Part shown: one piece after another, positions 1 through 6,852 of the stretch
Position numbering within the stretch: position 1 is the stretch's first letter
How the letters are laid out: each line of letters opens with the position of its first letter
Assembly: GCF_014649015.1 (NCBI RefSeq)
Contig: NZ_BMSF01000002.1
Span: 310,001 to 374,000, forward strand
Origin: Streptomyces narbonensis
GTDB taxonomy: Bacteria; Actinomycetota; Actinomycetes; Streptomycetales; Streptomycetaceae
DNA: 64,000 nt
Direction: 5' to 3'
Notes under the pieces: model-generated
What the model saw: only the letters and a program-made list of their open reading frames with translations
Databases searched by the model: none
Told to the model about the DNA's origin: nothing
Translations under genes and position numbers: made by a program

Positions 1-40
1 AGGCGGGGGAGTCGGGTGTGGGGCGGGTCGGGCAGCTCAT
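1..40 (-). CDS. 5' end of an unidentified gene (cut by window edge)
   Basis: An ATG at 40 opens a frame on the minus strand reading MSCPTRPTPDSPA up to the left edge. A good ribosome site (AAGGAG) lies about five bases upstream. It starts only 29 bases after the stop of the His-rich gene above it, so it is probably the second gene of the same metal-responsive operon. Too little is visible to name it; a copper-exporting P-type ATPase would be a natural partner, but that is inference only. Confidence 0.45.
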   Translation of the reverse strand, partial: MSCPTRPTPDSPA

Positions 41-69
41 GACGCTCCTTCGGCCGGATCGGTGCCGGA

Positions 70-924
70 TCAGTGGTGTGCGTGGTGTGCGTGGTGTGCG
101 TGGTGGTCGCCGTGCGCGGGCACGGGCGCGGGCGCGGCCTCGGTGGTGTGCACCGTGAACTCGGCGGTCCGGACGACGCCGTCGTGCTGGAAGTCCAGGT
201 AGAGGCGGTAGGTGCCGGCCGAGGGTGCGACCGCCATGAAGCTGATCCCGGGCCCGGGTGCGGTGGTGCCGTCGCCCGGGTGGCCCTCGGGGTGGACGTG
301 GAGGTAGCCCAGGTCGCCGACGCGCAGGGCCACGAGGTGTCCGTAGGCGGCCAGGTAGGGCTCCAGGTCGGTGACGGGCCGGTCGTTCCGGCTGACAGTG
401 AGGGTCAGCTCGCTCGCTTCGCCGGGCACGAGCTGGCCGTCGAGGGCGACGCCGTACTCGCCGATCCGCGCGGTACGGGTCGCCTCGGGGAGCGGTCGCG
501 GGTCGTACGGTCCGGCGACCGCGACGTCGATCCCCAGCGTCAGGGTTCCGTCGTGGCCGGCCGGGTGGATGTCGGTGAAGAGCCGCCAGTCCCCGGGTTC
601 CAGGTCCAGCTCGGTGCTCCAGTCGCCCTTCTCGTCCCGCACCGGGTGCACGTGCTGGAACCCGGCCGTGTCCCGGCGGACGGCGATGAAGTGCAGGTCC
701 TTCTCGTGCTCGGCGACGAACTCGGTCACCGGCTGCCCGTCGGGCCCGATCACCCGGAAGCCGACGTGCCGCCGCGGGCCGGCGGCGAGGATCGTGCTGT
801 CGACTTCGAGGGTGTACCCGTCCGCCGAGACCGCCAGGCCGCCGGGCCGGCCTCCGCCGTGGGCGCCGTGGGCACCGTGGCCGCCGTGGGCACCGTGGCT
901 GTCATGGCTGGTGTGGTTGTTCAT
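70..924 (-). CDS. Histidine-rich, probably copper-responsive protein
   Basis: A 284-residue protein with His-rich ends: HSHDSH-like and HGAHGGHGAHGAHGG at the N-terminus, and HGDHHAHHAHHAHH at the extreme C-terminus. The middle holds two beta-rich segments with conserved His motifs (EKDLHFIAVRRD, FQHVHPV, DIHPAGHDG, LGYLHVHPEGHPGD), typical of actinobacterial copper-associated secreted or FixH-like proteins. I chose the ATG at 924 because GGGAGC precedes it; a longer frame to 978 would run into the operator. There is no clear signal peptide from this start. A near-perfect CsoR-type palindrome lies 60-80 bp upstream, which supports a role in copper buffering or efflux. The exact biochemical role is unknown. 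Confidence 0.7.
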   Translation of the reverse strand: MNNHTSHDSHGAHGGHGAHGAHGGGRPGGLAVSADGYTLEVDSTILAAGPRRHVGFRVIGPDGQPVTEFVAEHEKDLHFIAVRRDTAGFQHVHPVRDEKGDWSTELDLEPGDWRLFTDIHPAGHDGTLTLGIDVAVAGPYDPRPLPEATRTARIGEYGVALDGQLVPGEASELTLTVSRNDRPVTDLEPYLAAYGHLVALRVGDLGYLHVHPEGHPGDGTTAPGPGISFMAVAPSAGTYRLYLDFQHDGVVRTAEFTVHTTEAAPAPVPAHGDHHAHHAHHAHH

Positions 925-983
925 GGCGTGCTCCCTGCGTGATGCGCCGTGGCGTCGTCCGCTCTGGACGATGATCACAACAA

Positions 984-1001
984 TATACCCCCGGGGGGTA
1001 T
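984..1001 (-). promoter_or_regulatory. CsoR-like copper operator
   Basis: An inverted repeat ATACCCCC / GGGGGGTAT lies between the His-rich gene (minus) and the PNPOx-family gene (plus). It matches the ATACCC...GGGTAT type of site bound by CsoR repressors in Streptomyces. No csoR gene is in the window, so the regulator would act in trans. The position, 60 to 80 bp upstream of the ATG at 924, suits promoter occlusion. Confidence 0.6.
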
Positions 1002-1109
1002 TCCGGGGGTGGAATTCTTGCCCTCGTCAGTCCCGTCGGACAACACATCCCGGTCGTTCCCGCTCCCCCTCCCGAGAGCAGCCGTAGATCGACTCACTAG
1101 GTTCGAGGT

Positions 1110-1769
1110 ATGACTACATCCCTTACCGGCCATGCCTTCGACTCGCTCCTCGTTGACGCCGTGCCCGACCGGCAGGCGTTGCGCCAGGTCTACGAACTTC
1201 CCAAAGATGCGGCCGTGCGGAAGCAGATGACCGAGCTCACCGAGCAGACGCGTCGGCTGATCGGATGCTCCTCGCTGGTCCTGGTCGCCAGTGCGGACGC
1301 CGAGGGCAACTGCGACGTCTCCCCGCGCGGCGGCCCCGCCGGTTTCGTCGCCGTCCTGGACGCGCGGACGGTGGCGATACCGGACGCGACGGGCAACAAG
1401 CGTCTGGACACCCTGCAGAACGTCATCGCCACGGGCCGGGCCGGGCTGCTGTTCGTCGTCCCGGGGCGCACCACGACGCTCAGGGTGAACGGCCGGGCCT
1501 GCGTCTCCACCCGTCCGGAGCTCCTCTCGCAGCTGACCGCGGTGGGCAAGCCGCCGGCCAGCGCGCTGGTGGTGGGGATCGAGGAGGTGTACCCGCACTG
1601 CCCCAAGTCGCTTCTGCGCAGCGGAGCCTGGAAGCCGGAGCAGTGGCCGGCAGCGGACGCCCAGCCGACCTCGGCCGAGGTGACTCTGGCCCAGCTGCGG
1701 ATGCCGGAGCTGACGATCGCCGACATCGAGCAGGCGGAGGCGGACTCGCTGAAGTACCGCTACGAGTGA
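1110..1769 (+). CDS. Pyridoxamine 5'-phosphate oxidase family protein (MSMEG_1061-like FMN-binding)
   Basis: A 219-residue single-domain split-barrel flavin-binding protein. Seen in the sequence: the opening helix with KQMTELTEQTRRLIGCSS, the FMN-barrel stretch DVSPRGGPAGFVAVLD, then TVAIPDATGNKRLDTLQNV, a segment typical of the MSMEG_1061 subfamily of PNPOx-like proteins. These usually act as F420- or flavin-dependent oxidoreductases rather than true PLP synthases. The start has no separated Shine-Dalgarno, but a TAGGTT -10-like box ends six bases upstream, so the mRNA may be leaderless. It stands alone, followed by a repeat-bearing gap. Confidence 0.8.
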   Translation: MTTSLTGHAFDSLLVDAVPDRQALRQVYELPKDAAVRKQMTELTEQTRRLIGCSSLVLVASADAEGNCDVSPRGGPAGFVAVLDARTVAIPDATGNKRLDTLQNVIATGRAGLLFVVPGRTTTLRVNGRACVSTRPELLSQLTAVGKPPASALVVGIEEVYPHCPKSLLRSGAWKPEQWPAADAQPTSAEVTLAQLRMPELTIADIEQAEADSLKYRYE

Positions 1770-1779
1770 GCCTTCCCGT

Positions 1780-1851
1780 CCTGGGGGAAGGCGGGCCTCC
1801 GCTCCTGGGGGAAGGCGGGCCTCCGCTCCTGGGGGAAGGCGGGCCTCCGCC
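1780..1851. repeat. Three tandem copies of a 24-bp repeat
   Basis: Three almost identical 24-base units (1780-1803, 1804-1827, 1828-1851), each beginning CCTGGGGGAAGGCGGGCCTC, lie right after the stop of the PNPOx-family gene. The unit length is a multiple of three, but no convincing gene runs through it. It looks like a 3'-flank minisatellite. Confidence 0.85.
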
Positions 1852-2125
1852 CGCCCGGGAACACGGCCGACCCCGTCGCGGCCCGCTGCCCCGGCTACGG
1901 GTGCCCCGTGCTGCCCGTCTGCGCTTCGAGGGGGTCTTCGGCAGGCGGGTTCCCCGCCTGTAGTTCCCGCCGCAGTGCGCGCAGTGCGGTGCGTTCATGC
2001 GCGCGACGCCGCAGCCGGGCGCGTCATCGCCTGCGCGTCATGACGCGGACAAGGCCCAGGGGCAGAGCGCTTCGTCGTTTTCTACTACCGACCTCTCATT
2101 CGCGATGGAGGGTCCCACGATGTTG
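1852..2125. other. Intergenic stretch without a recognised gene
   Basis: The rest of the 393-bp gap between the PNPOx-family gene and the molbindin regulator. Short frames exist on both strands, including a minus-strand one beginning MNAPHCAHCGGNYRRG, but none has a ribosome site plus recognisable family features. Confidence 0.5.
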
Positions 2126-2162
2126 TTGCAAGTGAGCTGAAAAGCAGCCTACGGTATCGCAC
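2126..2162 (+). promoter_or_regulatory. Promoter of the molbindin regulator (leaderless)
   Basis: TTGCAA (2126-2131), an 18-bp spacer and TACGGT (2150-2155) form a good sigma-70-type (HrdB) promoter. The -10 box ends seven bases before the ATG at 2163, and no Shine-Dalgarno is present, so transcription should start at or next to the A of the start codon. Confidence 0.6.
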
Positions 2163-2552
2163 ATGCAGTCCTACACCATCGGGCAGGCCGCACGTCTGCT
2201 GGGCGTCAGCCCCGACACGGTGCGGCGCTGGGCGGACGCGGGCAGGGTCGCGACCCATCGCGACGAGAGCGGCCGACGCGTCATCGACGGGAAGTCGCTC
2301 GCGGCGTTCTCCGCGGAGCTGGCGCAGGGCGACGACGACGACGCGTCGTACACGTCCGCGCGGAACGCGTTCCCCGGGATCGTCACCGGGATCAAGCTCG
2401 GTGACATCGCGGCCCAGGTCACCATCCAGGCCGGGCCGCACCGCCTGGTCTCCCTCCTCACCCGTGAGGCCGTGGAGGAACTTGGACTGGAAGTCGGCAT
2501 GCAGGCCACCGCCCGCGTGAAATCGACCAGCGTGCACATCGATCGCACCTGA
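2163..2552 (+). CDS. HTH plus TOBE-domain molybdate-binding regulator
   Basis: A 129-residue two-domain protein. Residues 3-50 are an excisionase/MerR-like helix-turn-helix (YTIGQAARLLGVSPDTVRRWADAGRV). Residues about 66-127 are a TOBE/Mop domain (NAFPGIVTGIKLGDIAAQVTI ... LGLEVGMQATARVKSTSVHI), which binds molybdate or tungstate oxyanions. The combination is a molbindin-type molybdate-sensing regulator, related in logic but not architecture to ModE. It sits 93 bp upstream of modA and probably controls it. An acidic linker DDDD separates the domains. Family assignment is firm; the target is inferred from position. Confidence 0.85.
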   Translation: MQSYTIGQAARLLGVSPDTVRRWADAGRVATHRDESGRRVIDGKSLAAFSAELAQGDDDDASYTSARNAFPGIVTGIKLGDIAAQVTIQAGPHRLVSLLTREAVEELGLEVGMQATARVKSTSVHIDRT

Positions 2553-2645
2553 CCGCCCCTCACGCAGTACGCACCACCCATCCCGGGTCGTCGGCGCGCC
2601 GGCCTGTCCTCACCTTCCGTTCCCCTTCAAGGAGTTCCGATCCTC

Positions 2646-3473
2646 ATGTCCCTCGCCCTCACCGTCGCCAGACGCCGTACCGCCGCCGCCGTGCTCACCG
2701 CCGCGCTGCTCGTGCCGCTCGCGGCCTGTTCGAGCGACGACACCAAGAAGGACACGGTCGGTTCGACCGCTTCCGCCTCTGCTTCCGGTTCCGCGACGGG
2801 CGCGCCCGCGGCGCACCTCACGGTCCTCGCCGCCGCCTCCCTCACCAACGTCTTCAAGACGGCGGGAGCCGCGTACGAGAAGTCCCACCCCGGCGCGAAG
2901 ATCACCTTCTCCTTCGCCGGTTCGCAGGAGCTCGTCGCCCAGGTCTCGCAGGGCTCGCCCGCCGACGTCCTGGTCACGGCCGACACCAAGAGCATGGACA
3001 AGGTGAAGGCCGAGATCGGCACCCCCGCGATCATCGCGAAGAACCGGCTCGTCATCGCCACCGGCGAGGGCAACCCGTTCAAGATCGACGGCCTGAAGGA
3101 CCTGGCCGACACCAAGCTGAAGGTCGTCCTGGCCGCGCCCGAGGTGCCCGCGGGCAAGTACAGCAAGCAGATCCTCGACAAGCAGAGCGTCACGGTGAAG
3201 CCGGTCTCCCAGGAGCCCAACGTGCGCGCCGTGCTCAGCAAGGTCGAGCTGGGCGAGGCCGACGCCGGCCTGGTCTACAAGACCGACGCCGAGAGCGCGA
3301 AGGACAAGGTCGACGCCGTCGTGATCCCCGACGACCAGAACGCGATCGCCCAGTACCCGGCCGCTACGCTCAAGGACTCGAAGAACGCCGAGGCCGCCGC
3401 CGCGTTCGTCGCCTGGCTGTCCTCGCCCGAGGGCCAGAAGATCCTTCAGGACGCGGGCTTCCAGAAGCCGTAA
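2646..3473 (+). CDS. modA: Molybdate ABC transporter substrate-binding lipoprotein
   Basis: A 275-residue type II periplasmic-binding protein. It has an N-terminal signal with lipobox LAAC (lipidated Cys28), a Ser/Ala-rich tether, then LTVLAAASLTNVF and SFAGSQELVAQVSQGSPADVLVTAD, the ModA oxyanion-binding signature, and later EVPAGKYSKQILD and NVRAVLSKVELGEADAGLVYKTDA. It captures molybdate outside the membrane for an ABC importer. A strong hairpin terminator follows 20 bases after the stop, and no modB or modC is found: the next DNA is gene debris. The importer parts must be elsewhere, or this is an orphan binding protein. Confidence 0.93.
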   Translation: MSLALTVARRRTAAAVLTAALLVPLAACSSDDTKKDTVGSTASASASGSATGAPAAHLTVLAAASLTNVFKTAGAAYEKSHPGAKITFSFAGSQELVAQVSQGSPADVLVTADTKSMDKVKAEIGTPAIIAKNRLVIATGEGNPFKIDGLKDLADTKLKVVLAAPEVPAGKYSKQILDKQSVTVKPVSQEPNVRAVLSKVELGEADAGLVYKTDAESAKDKVDAVVIPDDQNAIAQYPAATLKDSKNAEAAAAFVAWLSSPEGQKILQDAGFQKP

Positions 3474-3493
3474 CCGTCAGGATCGCGTAGACG

Positions 3494-3532
3494 CGAGGGG
3501 CTGCCCGGTTCGGGGGAACGGGCAGCCCCTCG
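3494..3532 (+). terminator. Rho-independent-type hairpin after modA
   Basis: A perfect 14-bp stem (CGAGGGGCTGCCCG and its complement) with an 11-base loop begins 21 bases after the modA stop. There is no long T-run, as is usual in Streptomyces terminators. It would stop transcription before the pseudogene region. Confidence 0.8.
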
Positions 3533-3550
3533 ACTTCGTTCGGCAGGTAG

Positions 3551-3769
3551 AGCCGCTATCTCATCGACCCCGAAGCGGGCGCCCGCGCCCTACGGGAGAG
3601 CCCGGCCCGGGTCGAGGTCGACCCCGGTCTCATCGACCCGGACTGGACGCTCTACACCGTGGTGCCCGACGTCGTGGAGTTCTGGCAGGCCACCGCCGAC
3701 CGCGTCCACGTCCGATTGCGGTACGAGCGCGAACCCGCCGGCCGGCAGCGGCGACGGCTCTGGTCCTGA
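3551..3769 (+). pseudogene. C-terminal fragment of a pyridoxamine 5'-phosphate oxidase
   Basis: An open plus-strand reading with an in-frame TAG at 3548 and no start reads ...DPDWTLYTVVPDVVEFWQA and ends RQRRRLWS before TGA at 3767. This is the C-terminal dimerisation block of PNPOx enzymes (the P-x-x-x-EFW-Q...R-x-R-x-R-Y pattern). Only about 72 residues remain of a normal length of roughly 210; the FMN-binding barrel is gone. It runs towards the moeA relic, which lies on the opposite strand. Interpreted as a deletion relic. Confidence 0.7.
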
Positions 3770-3786
3770 ACCCGGCACCCCCGGCC

Positions 3787-4680
3787 TCACTCCTGGGACA
3801 GCAGCACCGGTGCGAGCCCCCCGTCCTCCCAGTCGGGTCCGATCGCGGCCAGCGCGTCCGCGACGGCGGCGCCGCGCAGAAACGCGGCGCGATGCCCCGG
3901 GGCGATCCGGCACCCGTCGTCGGCCCAGAAGACGGGAACGAGGCGGGTGCGCCCCGGGGAGACCTTCGCCTTCCCGTGTACGGGCACACGCGCGGCAGCC
4001 GGGGGAGCGCGCGGCCGGACAAGCCGGCGAGAAGGGGGCCGAGGAGCGTACGGGCCGAGACCAGAGCCGCGTACGGGTTGCCCCGCAGCCCCACCACCCA
4101 GCGGCGCGAGGGGAGTTCCGCGAGCGGCATGGGGTGACCGGGCCGGCAGGCGACCGTGTCGACGACCATCCGGGCCTCGGCGTCCGCGAGGAGGCCCCGC
4201 AGCTGGTCGGTGGTGCCGACCGAGGTGGAGCCGGTGACCACGACGACATCGGCCCCGTCGTGCATGCGGACCGCGCGGGCCAGCCCGCCATGGGGATGGT
4301 CGGGTACGTGGTGCAACGCGAGGGTCTCGCCGCCGAGTTCGGCGATGAGACCGGGAAGAAGCGGCCCCAGCGCGTCCCGAACCCTCCCGGGTTCCGGGAT
4401 GCCCGAGTGGTCCAGTTCGTCACCGGTGACCAGTGCTACGACGCGGGGCCGGGGCCGTACCGGCAGCGAGTCATGGCCCGCGGCGGCGGCCAGGCCCACG
4501 AGCGCCGGGTCGATGCGCGTCCCCGCCGGGGCCAGACGGTCGCCGACCGCCGCGTCCTCGCCGATACGCCGGACGTGGCGGCCCTCCGCCGGCGCGGCGG
4601 CGAACACGTGGCCGTCGGTTTCCGTCGCGACTTCGAGCGGGACGACCGCGTCCGCGCCACCCACCCGTCGACATCTCCAA
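3787..4680 (-). pseudogene. moeA-like molybdopterin molybdotransferase, truncated and frameshifted
   Basis: The minus strand reads GGADAVVPLEV ... RPRPRVVALVTGDEL ... DGADVVVVTGSTSVGTTDQL ... MPLAELPSRRWVVGLRGNP, the central MPT-binding region of the MoeA family. Near 3985-3990 the frame breaks. Removing one GT/AC dinucleotide there joins LPR to VPVHGKAKVSPGRTRLVPVF, the MoeA domain IV, which ends in LLSQE at 3787. The first 100 or so residues expected of a MoeA (about 400 in total) are missing, and the homology starts abruptly near 4660. So both ends of the reading are damaged, and it is almost certainly non-functional. Confidence 0.75.
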
Positions 4681-4862
4681 ACCACGGATGCATGCCTACA
4701 CGGGTGATGGTCCAGGCATTCGTGAGGGCATTGTGTGTGGCTCCTCGCAGATGCAGGATGGTGATGCGGGCGGCGTGGCGGACGGACCCGCATGCGCCGC
4801 TCCGGCCGGTCCCACCCACCCTCCGCCTCCGCTGCTCCTGCTCACGAGGCGAGGTCGGACAG

Positions 4863-5633
4863 ATGACGACACGTACCCACGACGGCAGCGCCGGTGACGT
4901 CGACTACGGCACCGTCGGCTCCGGCTACTCCGCCTACCGGCGCCCGGACGGGCGCATCGCCCGCTTCATCGCCAGAGCCCTGGGGGAGGGCCGGACCGTC
5001 CTCAACGTCGGTGCCGGCGCAGGCTCGTACGAGAACATCGGCGGCACGGTGACCGCCGTCGAACCGTCGGCCTCCATGAGGGCCCAGCGCCCGAACGGAC
5101 TCGAAGCGGCCGTCGACGCCGTCGCCGAGGACCTCCCGTTCGCCGACGGGTCCTTCGACGCTTCGATGACCCTGTTCAGCGTCCACCAGTGGAGCGACGT
5201 CGCAGCCGGCCTGCGGGAGATGCGCCGCGTGACCAGCGGCCCCGTCGTGATCCTCACCTGCGACCCCACCCTCGTCCGCGACTTCTGGCTGTACGAGTAC
5301 GCCCCCGCCGTCCTCGACACCGAAGCCCTCCGCTACCCGCCCCTCGACGAGATCGCGGCCGCGCTGGGCGGCACCGTCCATGTCGAGGCCGTACCGATCC
5401 CCTTCGACTGCACGGGCTGTAGCGGTGACCACCGACAGATCCTGACGGATCGTCACTGTCTTCCTGGGCGAGGCGAATCCGTAGATCAAGGTGTCGGGAT
5501 GGGTGGCTACAGCCAGTCCTTCTTCTTGAAGACCACGTACAGGCTCGTGCACACCACCGCCATCAGCACCACCGCGAACGGATACCCGCCCGCCCAGTGC
5601 AGCTCCGGCATGTTGTCGAAGTTCATCCCGTAG
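4863..5633 (+). pseudogene. SAM-dependent methyltransferase with lost 3' end
   Basis: The start ATG at 4863 follows a GAGGTCGGAC region. The first 185 or so residues are a class I methyltransferase: GSGYSAYRRPD, motif I TVLNVGAGAGSYE, VTAVEPSASM, VAEDLPFADGSFDASMTLFSVHQW, and LREMRRVTSGPVVILT. Family similarity stops at VPIPFDCTG (about base 5420), where related proteins continue for about 70 residues. After that the frame runs on as unrelated sequence to 5633, overlapping the 3' end of corA on the other strand. It may still be translated, but the C-terminal cap is gone, so I treat it as a truncated gene. Confidence 0.6.
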
Positions 5634-6613
5634 ATCGTTCCCACCAGTGTGGGTGCGAACAGGATGGCGGCCCACGACGAGATCTTCTTGATCTCCTCGT
5701 TCTGTTCGAAGCCCGCTTCCGCCAGTGCGCGCATCTCGGCGTTCTGTTGTTGGGTGACCAGGGTCGCGTTGACCGTGAGGATGTCCGTCAGGGCCTGGCG
5801 GAAGCCGTCCACGCGTTCGCTGGTGTGGGTGACGTGGTCGGCGACGTCGCGGAGGTAGCTCTGGAGTTCCTCGTCCGTGCCGTACTTGGCGAAGCCTGCC
5901 ATCAGGCCGTGGAGCATGCCCACCAGGGGGCGGGTGGCGCGCTGGAACTCGACCATTTCTCGGGAGAGTTCGTAGATGCGGCGGGAGACCGCCGGGTCGC
6001 CGCCGAAGACCTCCGTCTCGATCTCGTCGATGTCGTTCTGGACGCCCGCCACCACCGGGGCGTAGCCGTCGACCACCGCGTCGAGGATCGCGTACAGGAC
6101 CGCTTCCGGGCCGAGGGCCAGCAGGTCCGGGTTCTCCTCCATGCGGTGGCGCACCGTGGAGAGGTCCGGGGCCGCGCCGTGGCGGACCGTGATCAGGAAG
6201 TCCGGACCCACGAAGATGTGGAGCTCGCCGAACTCGACCTCCTCCTGGGCATCGAGGTAGCGGGCGGCGCGCAGCACGACGAAGAGGGTGTCGCCGTATC
6301 GCTCCAGCTTGGGGCGCTGGTGGGCCTCCAGAGCGTCCTCCACCGCCAGTTCGTGCAGGTCGAACTCCGCTGCCAGGGAATGGAGTTCCGCCTCCGTCGG
6401 GCGTTGCAGACCGATCCACGCCATGCCGTCGGGGTGCTCGCGCAGCTGGCGGAAGGTGTCCGCGAGCGTGGCGGGGGAGGAGACCCGCCGGCCGTCGCGG
6501 TAGAGGCTCGCCTGCACCACGCTCGGCCGGTCGGCGGGGTGCGGCGTCGACGCGGGCTCGGGCTGCGGTTCCGGGTGGCGGCGCCAGGCCGCGCGGGGAC
6601 GACGTTCGGGCAC
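5507..6613 (-). CDS. corA: CorA-family magnesium/cobalt transporter
   Basis: A 368-residue CorA channel protein. A long cytoplasmic N-terminal domain (VQASLYRDGRRVS ... FDLHELAVEDALEAHQRPKLERYGDTLFVVL) leads into a coiled stalk. The last 60 residues hold two membrane helices, with the signature YGMNFDNMPE between them and a basic end FKKKDWL. It mediates divalent cation uptake as a pentamer. The start is GTG at 6613, preceded by GAAAGGCGCAGG. It is divergent from the glycosylase-like gene, and the shared gap contains a GT-skewed block. Confidence 0.95.
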   Translation of the reverse strand: MPERRPRAAWRRHPEPQPEPASTPHPADRPSVVQASLYRDGRRVSSPATLADTFRQLREHPDGMAWIGLQRPTEAELHSLAAEFDLHELAVEDALEAHQRPKLERYGDTLFVVLRAARYLDAQEEVEFGELHIFVGPDFLITVRHGAAPDLSTVRHRMEENPDLLALGPEAVLYAILDAVVDGYAPVVAGVQNDIDEIETEVFGGDPAVSRRIYELSREMVEFQRATRPLVGMLHGLMAGFAKYGTDEELQSYLRDVADHVTHTSERVDGFRQALTDILTVNATLVTQQQNAEMRALAEAGFEQNEEIKKISSWAAILFAPTLVGTIYGMNFDNMPELHWAGGYPFAVVLMAVVCTSLYVVFKKKDWL

Positions 6614-6666
6614 CTGCCTGCGCCTTTCGCGTGGGGGTGGGTGATGCGGCTTTGGGTATGGTATCC

Positions 6667-6775
6667 GGTGGTTTGTGGTTGTGGTTTGTGGTTTGTGGTG
6701 TGTGGGTTGTGGGTTGAGGGTTGCCGTGTGGGGGTTGTCGTGTGGGGTTTGGGGGTGGTGCTGGGGGTCGGGGTG
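6667..6775. repeat. GT-rich low-complexity block
   Basis: The plus strand is almost free of C and A for over 100 bases: degenerate units such as GGTTTGT, GTGGGTTGT and GTGGGGGTTGTCGTGTG. Runs of GG and GGG spaced by T or GT could fold as a G-quadruplex. It lies in the divergent corA/glycosylase promoter region. A frame passes through it, but the Gly/Trp/Cys/Val-only product is clearly not real. Confidence 0.7.
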
Positions 6776-6811
6776 CTTTCGGCATCGGGTTCCCCCGCGT
6801 CTCTTCGTCCA

Positions 6812-6832
6812 TGCGGACCGAATCTGTCCGCA
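6812..6832 (+). promoter_or_regulatory. Palindrome at the promoter of the AlkZ-like gene
   Basis: Perfect inverted repeat TGCGGAC-N7-GTCCGCA directly upstream of a TAGCGT -10-like box (6841-6846), which ends six bases before the ATG. Placement between the -35 and -10 positions suggests an operator. The binding protein is unknown. Confidence 0.4.
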
Positions 6833-6852
6833 AGTGCCAGTAGCGTCCTCGT

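Noticed and set aside
1480..1998. Minus-strand frame beginning MNAPHCAHCGG with two Cys pairs
   Set aside because: Mostly antisense to the PNPOx-family gene and runs through tandem repeats; no ribosome site; Cys spacing likely chance.
3590..4423. Alternate minus-strand 277-codon frame over the moeA relic
   Set aside because: Arg/Pro/Ser-rich shadow; the true homology lies in two other frames joined at about 3985.
5421..5506. Possible insertion-sequence remnant between the truncated methyltransferase and corA
   Set aside because: 85 bases with no inverted repeat or transposase similarity that I can recognise; kept only as a break point.
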